Source: Flavobacteriaceae bacterium
GTDB taxonomy: Bacteria > Bacteroidota > Bacteroidia > Flavobacteriales > Flavobacteriaceae
NCBI GenBank assembly: GCA_026992695.1
Contig: JALWYP010000339.1
Span: forward strand, 1 to 5,204
Direction: 5' to 3'
Length of the DNA: 5,204 bases
Every line of letters starts with the position of its first letter. Position 1 is the stretch's first letter. The position numbers were made by a program, and so were the translations under genes. Below are positions 1-5,204 of this stretch, in pieces. Under the pieces are notes generated by a model. It did not search any database and was not told the DNA's origin. It was given only the letters and a program-made list of their open reading frames with translations.

Positions 1-46
1 GGGATATACTTGCTACAAAAAACAGCGTTGAGATAAGGGTTTTCAT
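1..46 (-). CDS. N-terminus of a probable secreted protein, cut by the window edge
   Basis: Only 15 codons are visible, reading MKTLISTLFFVASIS from an ATG at 46-44. The peptide has a lysine at position 2 followed by an uninterrupted hydrophobic stretch, the usual shape of a Sec signal peptide n- and h-region, so the mature protein would be exported to the periplasm or outer membrane. The ATG lies 10 bp after the lpxH stop codon on the same strand, which suggests co-transcription with lpxH. There is no Shine-Dalgarno sequence in the short AT-rich gap, which is normal for Bacteroidota. Function cannot be stated because the rest of the gene is outside the window. A chance ORF is possible, but the position, strand and signal-like composition together make a real gene more likely. 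Confidence 0.6.
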   Translation of the reverse strand, partial: MKTLISTLFFVASIS

Positions 47-56
47 AAAAAATTAG

Positions 57-812
57 TTATTTGTATTTCTTTAATTCAAAAGTAGTGCCATTAAAAACGC
101 CGTAAGTAAAATGGTTTACCCAATCGCCAAGATTAAAATAGGTAGAATTTTCTCCTACTTTAATTTCCATAGGAAGGTGCCGGTGTCCGAAAACAAAATA
201 ATCATAATGCTTTGTTTCAAGTTTTCGTTTGGCATAAAGAGCGAGCCATTCTTTTTCGTTACCCAAAAAAGTTTTGTCTTCTTCGCCCGAAATAAGTTTG
301 TTTTTGGTAGAGAGGTGTTGGGCAATACGCATACCTATATCCGGATGAAGCCAACGATATAACCATTTTGAAAACGGATTGGTAAATACTTTTTTCATTC
401 GTTTGTAACCTTTGTCTCCGGGACCTTTTCCGTCGCCATGACCTATTAAAAAGGTTTTGTTATTAAAGGAAAATTCTTTGGGCTGAAAGTAAACCGGTAT
501 GTTAAGTTCTTTTTCAAAATAATCGCGCATCCATAAATCGTGATTGCCTACAAAAAAATAGATTGGAATTCCTGAGTCTGTTATTTCGGCAAGTTTACCC
601 AATACACGTACAAAGCCTTTTGGTACAACGGTTTTGTATTCAAACCAAAAGTCAAATAAATCGCCGAGTAAAAAAATGGCTGCAGCATCTTTTTTTACCT
701 CATCTAACCATTGTACAAATTTTTTTTCACGCGGAAGGCTCTCTTTATAAGTAGGTGCTCCCAAGTGATTGTCGCTGGAGAAATAAACTTTTTTTCCTTG
801 AGGTATTTGCAT
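57..812 (-). CDS. lpxH: UDP-2,3-diacylglucosamine diphosphatase (LpxH-type metallophosphoesterase)
   Basis: This 251-residue protein carries the full set of calcineurin-like metallophosphoesterase motifs in order: SDNH (13-16, D14 and H16), GD followed by LFDFW (50-56), GNHD (89-92), GHGD (124-127) and GHRH (209-212). These residues form the two-metal centre in the family. The LFDFWFEY segment after the GD motif and the HGDGKGPGDKGYK segment (125-137) are typical of LpxH-like proteins of Bacteroidota, which are slightly longer than the roughly 240-residue E. coli enzyme. LpxH hydrolyses UDP-2,3-diacylglucosamine to lipid X and UMP at the inner face of the cytoplasmic membrane, an early step of lipid A synthesis. 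There is no signal peptide, which fits a peripheral cytosolic enzyme. The ATG at 812 is preceded by TACATTTG and has no better alternative. The family assignment is firm; the exact substrate is inferred from family resemblance. Confidence 0.87.
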   Translation of the reverse strand: MQIPQGKKVYFSSDNHLGAPTYKESLPREKKFVQWLDEVKKDAAAIFLLGDLFDFWFEYKTVVPKGFVRVLGKLAEITDSGIPIYFFVGNHDLWMRDYFEKELNIPVYFQPKEFSFNNKTFLIGHGDGKGPGDKGYKRMKKVFTNPFSKWLYRWLHPDIGMRIAQHLSTKNKLISGEEDKTFLGNEKEWLALYAKRKLETKHYDYFVFGHRHLPMEIKVGENSTYFNLGDWVNHFTYGVFNGTTFELKKYK

Positions 813-816
813 AAAA

Positions 817-824
817 CAAATGTA
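817..824 (-). promoter_or_regulatory. Candidate -7 element (TACATTTG) for lpxH
   Basis: Read on the minus strand, TACATTTG matches the Bacteroidota -7 consensus TAnnTTTG exactly. Only 4 bases separate it from the lpxH ATG, so a start site at the usual distance would fall at or just inside the start codon and give a leaderless or nearly leaderless mRNA. I see no TTG or TTTG at the proper -33 distance upstream, so this is a partial match and could be chance in AT-rich DNA. Confidence 0.33.
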
Positions 825-839
825 CGTTAATTTTTTGTG

Positions 840-913
840 TTAGGGATAGAGCTAAGCTACCATGTAGCAGCGATAGCCCGACCCTGACCGATAGGGTCAG
901 GGGAACACCCTAA
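840..913. repeat. G+C-rich intergenic element with nested inverted repeats (REP-like candidate)
   Basis: Most of the 97-bp gap between queD and lpxH is a G+C-rich island: 40 of 70 bases at 841-910 are G or C, against clearly AT-rich flanks. It has three sets of complementary arms. An outer pair is TTAGGG (840-845) with CCCTAA (908-913). A small hairpin is GCTAC (856-860), loop CAT, GTAGC (864-868). A strong hairpin is CCCTGACC (882-889), loop GATAG, GGTCAGGG (895-902). CGATAG also occurs twice, at 871-876 and 889-894. Folded together, these would make a three-way-junction-like shape. The outer right arm covers the queD stop codon. No U-run follows any stem in the minus-strand transcript, so it is not a classical intrinsic terminator. 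It resembles repeated intergenic sequences I recall from Flavobacteriia, but only one copy is in view, so repeat status is inferred. Confidence 0.55.
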
Positions 914-1356
914 TTATCGTTAGCAAACCACTCTGCATAGCTGCTGTTGGTTTCTTGTAATTTTAAGGAGTGCAACTTTATGTGTGACGGCAACTCGGCT
1001 TTTATAATATTTGCAAAATCTAATAACATCATTTCGCTGGTAGGTTGATAATCTACTAACAACACGCGGTGTTCTCGTTTTTCTAACTCGTGCGCTAACT
1101 CAACATGTGGTGTGTTTTTGTTAAAAACGGTGGCGTGGTCAAAGACATCTACAATCTTGGTTTTAACCATTTTTTTAAGGTCGCCAAAATCGATAACCAT
1201 ACCGTATTTCACATTATTCGTGTCGGTAATGGGTTTGCCAATAACCGTAACATAAAGTTTGTAACTATGCCCGTGCACATTCCTGCATTTCCCGTCATAG
1301 CCGTAGAGTGCGTGTCCGGTTTCGAAAGAAAATTGTTTGGTGATTCTAATCTTCAT
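910..1356 (-). CDS. queD: 6-carboxy-5,6,7,8-tetrahydropterin synthase (QueD / 6-pyruvoyl-tetrahydropterin synthase family)
   Basis: This 148-residue protein has the zinc ligands and catalytic residues of the PTPS/QueD family: H15 in the FETGHAL segment, H28 and H30 in NVHGHSY, the catalytic cysteine C24 just upstream, D73-H74 in VFDHA, a PTSE motif (105-108, pterin-anchoring E108 region) and a late glutamate E135 in LQET. The CxxxHGH spacing is that of QueD, which converts 7,8-dihydroneopterin triphosphate to 6-carboxytetrahydropterin, the second step towards preQ0 and the tRNA base queuosine. Length is within the usual range of about 120-150 residues, with a modest insertion around residues 80-100. 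The enzyme is cytosolic. The ATG at 1356 begins MKIRITKQFSFETGHAL, where the conserved N-terminal strand should lie. No other queuosine gene is in the window. A true 6-pyruvoyl-tetrahydropterin synthase is the main alternative. Confidence 0.88.
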   Translation of the reverse strand: MKIRITKQFSFETGHALYGYDGKCRNVHGHSYKLYVTVIGKPITDTNNVKYGMVIDFGDLKKMVKTKIVDVFDHATVFNKNTPHVELAHELEKREHRVLLVDYQPTSEMMLLDFANIIKAELPSHIKLHSLKLQETNSSYAEWFANDN

Positions 1357-1375
1357 TATTTTTGAATTTCTTCTG

Positions 1376-1383
1376 CAAAGGTA
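1376..1383 (-). promoter_or_regulatory. Candidate -7 element (TACCTTTG) for queD
   Basis: On the minus strand, TACCTTTG fits TAnnTTTG exactly and sits 19 bases upstream of the queD ATG, inside the 33-bp gap after the MATE gene stop. A start site about 6-7 bases downstream would leave a leader of roughly a dozen bases. No clear -33 TTG is visible, because that position falls in the AT-rich 3' end of the MATE gene. It may be an internal operon promoter or a chance match. Confidence 0.35.
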
Positions 1384-1389
1384 TTGTTT

Positions 1390-2724
1390 TTATAATTTTG
1401 CTTTTGGGTAATATTTATTTTTAAATTTAATTAATAAACCGGTGGCTCTAAACGCAATCCAAACTATTAAAGCAATCCAAATACCTTTTAGTTTTAAATT
1501 ATAATAATTACAAAGAAGTATGGTTGGAACAAAGCCCAGAAACGTAGATGCAAGAAGTATGTTTCGTAAAAACTTCATTTCTCCCAGTCCTTTAAAAATA
1601 GCATCTAAGGTAAATCCGAGAGCATTAACCGGTTGCGAAAGTAACACCAAATAAAAGACCCCGTAAAAAACCGAAAGAACCGCTGTGTCTTTTGTAAAAA
1701 CAGCTCCTAACCGGTTATAAAAAAGCAATCCTATAGTTGCTAACATAAGCGCAATAACCAAATTATATATATTTACCCGCTTTGTTAGCGTCCACAGTTT
1801 TTTATATTGTTTTGCTCCTAAAAGTCTTCCTCCCAAAATATTACCTGCTGCACCGTAACCATCAATAAAAAAAGCGGAAAACAGCCATAAATTCATAGCA
1901 ATTGTGTGTGCGGCAATATAATTTTTACCTAACGAGGTAGCTTCACGCGTGGCTATAATAAGTGCAATGTTTAAAGCAATGGATCGTACAAACAGGTTAA
2001 AACTCATAGAAACCAATTGTTTGATTTCGGGATGTAATTTTTTTCCTAAACGCAAGGATACCTTTGTTTTTCTCAATAAAAAAAGAAGGGATAACAATGC
2101 CATAACCGCCTGTGAAATTAAACTCGCCCAAGCAGCTCCTTTTACATTCATTGGCTCTATGACTCCTTCAACTCCATACACCAATAAAAAATCTAACCCG
2201 ATGTTTAATACCGCCCCGATAATGGCAATAATCATAGGGTAAAACGTGTTTTGCAACCCTCTAAAAATCCCGAATATCGCAAAGGTAAACAGGGTTAACG
2301 GAAACCCCCAAACACGAATGTAATAATAGTCTAAACTAAATGTAAGAATGGTTCCTTTTGCTTTAAAAAATACAAATATTTCTTCCACAAAAAAATAAGT
2401 GGCAAACAATAAAAACACACTTAATAACACATTAAACACGATGGCTTGCACCGGAAATGTTGTTAACGATTTTATTTTTCCGGCACCTAATTTTTGCGAA
2501 ATAATTGCCGATATGGCACTTCGGGTTTGCGCAAGAATCCATATAATTGTAGAGAGAAAAGTGCCTACAATCCCAACCGCAGCTAATGATTCGGTTCCTA
2601 TTTGCGGGATATTGCCCACAACTGCAGCATCGGTAGCAGAAAGTATAGGCTCTGCAATGCCCGATAAAATGGCAGGGATAGCTAATTGCTGTATGCGTTT
2701 AAACGAAATATCTATTTGTTGCAT
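1390..2724 (-). CDS. MATE family efflux transporter (DinF/NorM-like)
   Basis: With the ATG at 2724 the protein has 444 residues, the normal MATE length, and shows about twelve hydrophobic segments in two homologous halves. The N-terminal helix contains LAIPAILSGIAEPILSATDAAVVGNI, where D32 sits at the position of the conserved TM1 acidic residue of DinF-like proteins. Each half has a matching signature: FRGLQNT (about 154-160) in the first and FKGLGEM (about 376-382) in the second. A GYGAAGNILGGRLLGA segment (about 289-304) parallels RSAISAIISQKLGAG (about 68-82). MATE proteins export drugs or metabolites across the inner membrane using H+ or Na+ gradients; the substrate here cannot be read from sequence. 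A TTG codon 15 bases upstream (2739) would also open the frame, but the ATG gives a better family N-terminus. The ATG overlaps the end of the GNAT gene by 13 bp, suggesting translational coupling. Confidence 0.9.
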   Translation of the reverse strand: MQQIDISFKRIQQLAIPAILSGIAEPILSATDAAVVGNIPQIGTESLAAVGIVGTFLSTIIWILAQTRSAISAIISQKLGAGKIKSLTTFPVQAIVFNVLLSVFLLFATYFFVEEIFVFFKAKGTILTFSLDYYYIRVWGFPLTLFTFAIFGIFRGLQNTFYPMIIAIIGAVLNIGLDFLLVYGVEGVIEPMNVKGAAWASLISQAVMALLSLLFLLRKTKVSLRLGKKLHPEIKQLVSMSFNLFVRSIALNIALIIATREATSLGKNYIAAHTIAMNLWLFSAFFIDGYGAAGNILGGRLLGAKQYKKLWTLTKRVNIYNLVIALMLATIGLLFYNRLGAVFTKDTAVLSVFYGVFYLVLLSQPVNALGFTLDAIFKGLGEMKFLRNILLASTFLGFVPTILLCNYYNLKLKGIWIALIVWIAFRATGLLIKFKNKYYPKAKL

Positions 2725-3218
2725 AGGCGTTCGTAACAATAAAACGGGTCATTGCATTGATTTAAATAATACACTTTCCCAACTTTTTGATATCCTCTTA
2801 ACTCATAAAATTGTTGGTTGCGTTTGTTTTGACTAAAGGTGTCTAAACGAATCGATACATAGTTGTTTTTTAAAGCAAAATCTTCTGCAAAAGTCATTAA
2901 TTTTTGAGCATTTCCTTGGTGTTGAAAATTAGGGTGCACTGCTAGACGATGAACATATAAATTATTATTATTAGGTGTTAACCAGGATATTGTTTTGTAA
3001 GGTGCGTCTATTTTAGAAGTTAAAACAATACAGCCTATAATAATATTATTAAGTTCCTTTACATATAATTCATTTCTTTGATAGTCTTGCAAAAAAAGTT
3101 CTTTAGTAGGGTATTTTTCACTCCATTGAAAAATGTTTTGTTGCATCATTTCTTTAGCGCAAGACCTTGTAATATGCAATATTTTGGGTATTTCGTGTAT
3201 ATTTGCAAGACGAATCAT
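2712..3218 (-). CDS. GNAT family N-acetyltransferase
   Basis: The 168-residue product has a single GNAT acetyltransferase domain. Its core is the beta4-alpha3 region LYVHRLAVHPNFQHQGNA (87-104), which ends in the acetyl-CoA pyrophosphate-binding motif Q-x-x-G-x-A (Q99, G102, A104). It is followed by the SIRLDTFSQN strand (122-131) and the FYELRGYQKVG segment (137-147), both typical of motif B. Family members transfer an acetyl group from acetyl-CoA to an amine on a small molecule, peptide or protein; the acceptor is not evident. The opening MIRLANIHEIPKILHIT is a usual GNAT beta1-alpha1 start, supporting the ATG at 3218. It is the first gene of the minus-strand run, and its last 13 bases overlap the MATE start. 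A run of four asparagines (83-86), encoded by AAT repeats, lies in a loop before beta4. Confidence 0.85.
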   Translation of the reverse strand: MIRLANIHEIPKILHITRSCAKEMMQQNIFQWSEKYPTKELFLQDYQRNELYVKELNNIIIGCIVLTSKIDAPYKTISWLTPNNNNLYVHRLAVHPNFQHQGNAQKLMTFAEDFALKNNYVSIRLDTFSQNKRNQQFYELRGYQKVGKVYYLNQCNDPFYCYERLCNK

Positions 3219-3234
3219 TTATTCGCTATATTTT
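3202..3234 (+). promoter_or_regulatory. Candidate promoter for the universal stress protein gene (TTTG-21-TATATTTT)
   Basis: TTTG at 3202-3205 is followed after 21 bases by TATATTTT at 3227-3234. This matches the Bacteroidota -33/-7 architecture (TTTG, 19-21 bases, TAnnTTTG) with one mismatch, the last base of the -7 box. The predicted start near 3240 would give a leader of about 30 bases before the ATG at 3269. The -33 box lies within the first codons of the divergent GNAT gene. The assignment rests only on consensus matching. Confidence 0.4.
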
Positions 3235-3238
3235 TTCA

Positions 3239-3246
3239 CAAAGTTA
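3239..3246 (-). promoter_or_regulatory. Candidate -7 element (TAACTTTG) for the GNAT-led minus-strand genes
   Basis: On the minus strand, TAACTTTG matches TAnnTTTG exactly and is 20 bases upstream of the GNAT ATG at 3218. A start near 3232 would give a leader of about 14 bases. I see no good -33 TTG at the expected distance. This box is only 4 bp from the candidate -7 box of the divergent gene, so the two promoters would occupy the same DNA. Confidence 0.4.
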
Positions 3247-3268
3247 CAGATAAATACCACTACTAAAA

Positions 3269-4063
3269 ATGAAAAACATACTTGTCCCAATCGGAAATAA
3301 AGAAAACGGAGTTAATAACCTAAAATATGCTATTAATTTTGCAGCAATGACAGGAGCCAGGGTTTATGTTATTAATCTCTACAAAGAATTTTCTAAAGTT
3401 GCCGGACTTACAAAGGTAAATCAACTATTAATTGAAGAAAGCGAAGACTTATTACAACAAGTATTAACACAGGTTGACACCAAAGGTGTTGAAGTAATTG
3501 CCAAACCGATTAAAGGTGACCCTTTTGAGGGAATTAAACGACTATCTGAAAAACTAAACATAGATCTAGTAATACTTTCGCCACAAAGTATCGATATAAA
3601 AGAAGAAGTGTATTTAGGGAAAGTAGCTTCAAAATTGGTTAAACAAACAAATATTCCACTATTAATTGTCCCTAAAGGATATTTATTTAGAAAATTTGAA
3701 ACGATTCTTTTAGCGTTAAAAAATGGTCATCTTGAAAAAGAAGGACTATTTAATATGTTAAAAACTTTTGTTCAGGTATTTTCGGCGAAGCTAAAAATTT
3801 TACAAGTTGTTACGCCGGATTTATCCAAAAATGAAGTAGAAATAGATCCCAATCTAAAAAATCTGGCAGTATCGTTTAAAGTAACTAAAAATGCGACCCT
3901 GTTTCAAGGGGTTTTAGAACATTTTCAATCTCATAATCCCGATTTGTTATGCGTAATTAGAAGAAAAAGAGGGTTTTTTAAAAAATTATGGGATCGAAAT
4001 GTTATCTTAAAAAAAGATTTTCACACAAGTATTCCATTATTAATTTTAAAAGGAGAAGAGTAA
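3269..4063 (+). CDS. Universal stress protein, tandem Usp domains with degenerate nucleotide-binding motif
   Basis: This 264-residue cytosolic protein has two Usp-like alpha/beta domains. The first (about 1-136) begins with MKNILVPIGN and ends with NIPLLIVPKG. The second (about 141-262) begins with KFETILLALKNG and ends with SIPLLILKG. Both domain ends match the usual (C/I)PVLVV final strand of UspA proteins. The family ATP-binding signature G-2x-G-9x-G-(S/T) is recognisable in domain 1 by spacing, but reads S104-2x-S107-9x-G117-K118, with both early glycines and the final S/T replaced. Domain 2 has RRKRGFFKKLW (231-241) in that place. ATP binding is therefore doubtful, and a non-nucleotide-binding stress or signalling role is inferred. 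The start ATG at 3269 opens directly into the first beta strand. The downstream gene starts 5 bp after the stop, so the two are probably co-transcribed. Confidence 0.87.
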   Translation: MKNILVPIGNKENGVNNLKYAINFAAMTGARVYVINLYKEFSKVAGLTKVNQLLIEESEDLLQQVLTQVDTKGVEVIAKPIKGDPFEGIKRLSEKLNIDLVILSPQSIDIKEEVYLGKVASKLVKQTNIPLLIVPKGYLFRKFETILLALKNGHLEKEGLFNMLKTFVQVFSAKLKILQVVTPDLSKNEVEIDPNLKNLAVSFKVTKNATLFQGVLEHFQSHNPDLLCVIRRKRGFFKKLWDRNVILKKDFHTSIPLLILKGEE

Positions 4064-4068
4064 GAAAT

Positions 4069-5204
4069 ATGAAAAAATCACTATTATTTTTAACGTTTTT
4101 TGTTTGTTCTGCAAGCTTTGCGCAAACACGATTAACAGCTACATTCGGGAAACCTACCCAAAATGAATTATTAGCCACAGAAACAACTCTTTTCCCCAAT
4201 GCATCGGGAGTTGTGCTGTTTGAAAGTGGTAAAAATTATGTCGATATTCAAAACAATTATGTTTATCTGTTTAAAAAAGTGTATAAAAAATTTAAGGTTA
4301 TAAATGCCGAAAAATTTTCAGGAAAAAATGTCGAAATTTATTTGTACAAAGGAAAAGATAGCCGAGAAAAAATAGTTTCTATTAAAGCTATTACACACAA
4401 CCAAAACCAGACTCAATTTGTTGCAAAAGATAAATTTTTTAAAGTTGATGTTTCAAAAAACTGGACGAAAACAACATTTACTTTTCCAAATATAAAAAAC
4501 GGAAGTGTTTTAGAGTTTGAATACACCATTCAATCTCCCTTCTTTTTTAATTTTGGCACTTGGTATTTTCAAGAAAAAATACCTAAATTATATAGTGAAT
4601 TTATAGCCGAAATCCCGGGTAATTACCAGTACAATAGAGCTCTAGTAGGAAATCGTGATTTATACATTAATGAAGCTTCAATAAAAACCCATTGTTTTAC
4701 TATTCCGTTATCCTCCCAAGATGCCGATTGTGAAGTAAGTGTTTATGCAATGACCAACATCCCTGAATTTGAGATGGAAGATTATATGCTTTCCAAAGAA
4801 AATTACATATCGAGTATTCGATATCAATTAAAAAGTTTTACCGATTTTCAAGGAATGTTTCACCTTTATTCTCGCACCTGGAAAGATGTAGATAAAGAAA
4901 TAAAGTTTGATGATAATTTAGGGAGAGAAATAGGGTATAAGAAATTTTTTAAAGATAATATTCCTGAAAAAATTACTATGATAAGTAATGAATTAGAAAG
5001 GGCAAAGAAAACATTTTATTTTATTCAAAATCATTTTAATTGGAATGGAAATTATGCAATTTTTTCTAACAATGTTATAAAAGCCTTTCAAAACAAAACG
5101 GGGAGTATCAGCGAAATAAATCTTTCTTTATTAAACGCATTAAACGCTACTGATTTACAAGCAAAAATGGTACTGCTTTCAACCAGAAACAACGGTTTGC
5201 CAAC
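4069..5204 (+). CDS. Secreted DUF3857 / transglutaminase-like fold protein, 3' end beyond window
   Basis: The frame opens with ATG at 4069, 5 bp after the universal stress protein stop, and stays open for 378 codons to the window edge. The first 18 residues (MKKSLLFLTFFVCSASFA) form a Sec signal peptide with likely cleavage before Q19. Residues about 50-220 look like the beta-rich DUF3857 domain; characteristic pieces are GSVLEFEYTI (145-154) and WYFQEKIP (165-172). Residues about 308 onwards begin a transglutaminase-like segment: the helix around FYFIQNHFNWNGNY, then GSISEINLSLLNALNA (345-360), then VLLSTRNNGLPT (368-379). Where true transglutaminase-like proteins have G-D-C-K/R-D, this one reads G345-S-I347-S-E, so the catalytic cysteine appears absent. 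The protein is probably periplasmic or envelope-associated; its function is unknown. Family members are usually over 600 residues, so about 40 percent is missing here. Confidence 0.8.
   Translation, partial: MKKSLLFLTFFVCSASFAQTRLTATFGKPTQNELLATETTLFPNASGVVLFESGKNYVDIQNNYVYLFKKVYKKFKVINAEKFSGKNVEIYLYKGKDSREKIVSIKAITHNQNQTQFVAKDKFFKVDVSKNWTKTTFTFPNIKNGSVLEFEYTIQSPFFFNFGTWYFQEKIPKLYSEFIAEIPGNYQYNRALVGNRDLYINEASIKTHCFTIPLSSQDADCEVSVYAMTNIPEFEMEDYMLSKENYISSIRYQLKSFTDFQGMFHLYSRTWKDVDKEIKFDDNLGREIGYKKFFKDNIPEKITMISNELERAKKTFYFIQNHFNWNGNYAIFSNNVIKAFQNKTGSISEINLSLLNALNATDLQAKMVLLSTRNNGLP

Noticed and set aside
882..902. Intrinsic terminator between queD and lpxH
   Set aside because: The 8-bp G+C-rich hairpin is strong, but the minus-strand RNA continues into UCGGGCUAUC rather than a U-run, and the plus-strand side has no gene to terminate.
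1105..1365. Plus-strand open frame of 86 codons
   Set aside because: It is antisense to queD, whose catalytic motifs are all intact on the minus strand; the antisense product has no family features.
2399..2836. Plus-strand open frame of 145 codons
   Set aside because: It lies antisense to the MATE and GNAT genes, whose products match known families end to end. Its own translation has no recognisable domain and no promoter or signal, so it is a shadow frame.
2959..2973. Trinucleotide repeat (ATT on the plus strand) as a phase-variation tract
   Set aside because: It encodes four asparagines in frame in a GNAT loop. Length changes would be in multiples of three, so it cannot switch the frame, and four units is too short to be notable.
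4049..4055. AAAGGAG as a Shine-Dalgarno site for the DUF3857 gene
   Set aside because: It lies 13 bases from the ATG, longer than usual, and is accounted for by the Lys-Gly-Glu codons at the end of the stress protein. Bacteroidota rarely rely on Shine-Dalgarno sites.
4002..4199. Minus-strand open frame of 65 codons across the stress protein/DUF3857 junction
   Set aside because: It overlaps the stress protein 3' end and the signal peptide of the next gene, both well supported on the plus strand; no domain and no gene-like context.
1..5204. Mobile element, CRISPR array, defence system or RNA gene
   Set aside because: Reading both strands I found no transposase, integrase, att-like duplication, regularly spaced repeats, tRNA cloverleaf or rRNA segment. 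All long frames belong to common housekeeping families with uniform AT-rich composition.

Overview
The window looks like an ordinary chromosomal stretch from a low-G+C member of the Bacteroidota, most likely class Flavobacteriia. The evidence is the AT-rich coding sequence, the protein families present (a Bacteroidota-style LpxH, a two-domain universal stress protein and a secreted DUF3857-type protein), signal peptides of the SFA-Q type, little sign of Shine-Dalgarno sequences, and several matches to the Bacteroidota sigma factor -7 consensus TAnnTTTG just upstream of genes. The lineage is inferred from these features; no rRNA or marker gene is present.

Layout: the left 3.2 kb is a run of minus-strand genes, read from about 3218 down to 1. 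In transcription order they are a GNAT-family N-acetyltransferase (2712-3218), a DinF/NorM-like MATE efflux transporter (1390-2724, overlapping the GNAT stop), queD (910-1356), lpxH (57-812) and the first 15 codons of a probable secreted protein cut by the window edge (1-46). The gaps are -13, 33, 97 and 10 bp, so partial or full co-transcription is plausible, although candidate promoters also lie before queD and lpxH. The 97-bp queD-lpxH gap is the only notable non-coding stretch. It holds a compact G+C-rich island with nested inverted repeats (840-913) that resembles a REP-like intergenic element.

The right 2 kb runs on the plus strand from a 50-bp divergent intergenic region. It has a two-domain universal stress protein (3269-4063) and, 5 bp later, the N-terminal 378 codons of a secreted DUF3857/transglutaminase-fold protein (4069-5204), which continues beyond the window. 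The divergent region carries closely packed candidate promoters for both directions.

The genes cover unrelated housekeeping jobs: lipid A synthesis, 7-deazapurine (queuosine) synthesis, drug/metabolite efflux, acetylation, stress response and an envelope protein. I see no phage, transposon, CRISPR, toxin-antitoxin or defence-system signature, no RNA gene and no frameshifted gene. I did not find a convincing new biological system. The points most worth a second look are the structured 840-913 element and two proteins whose family-defining active or binding residues appear to be replaced.
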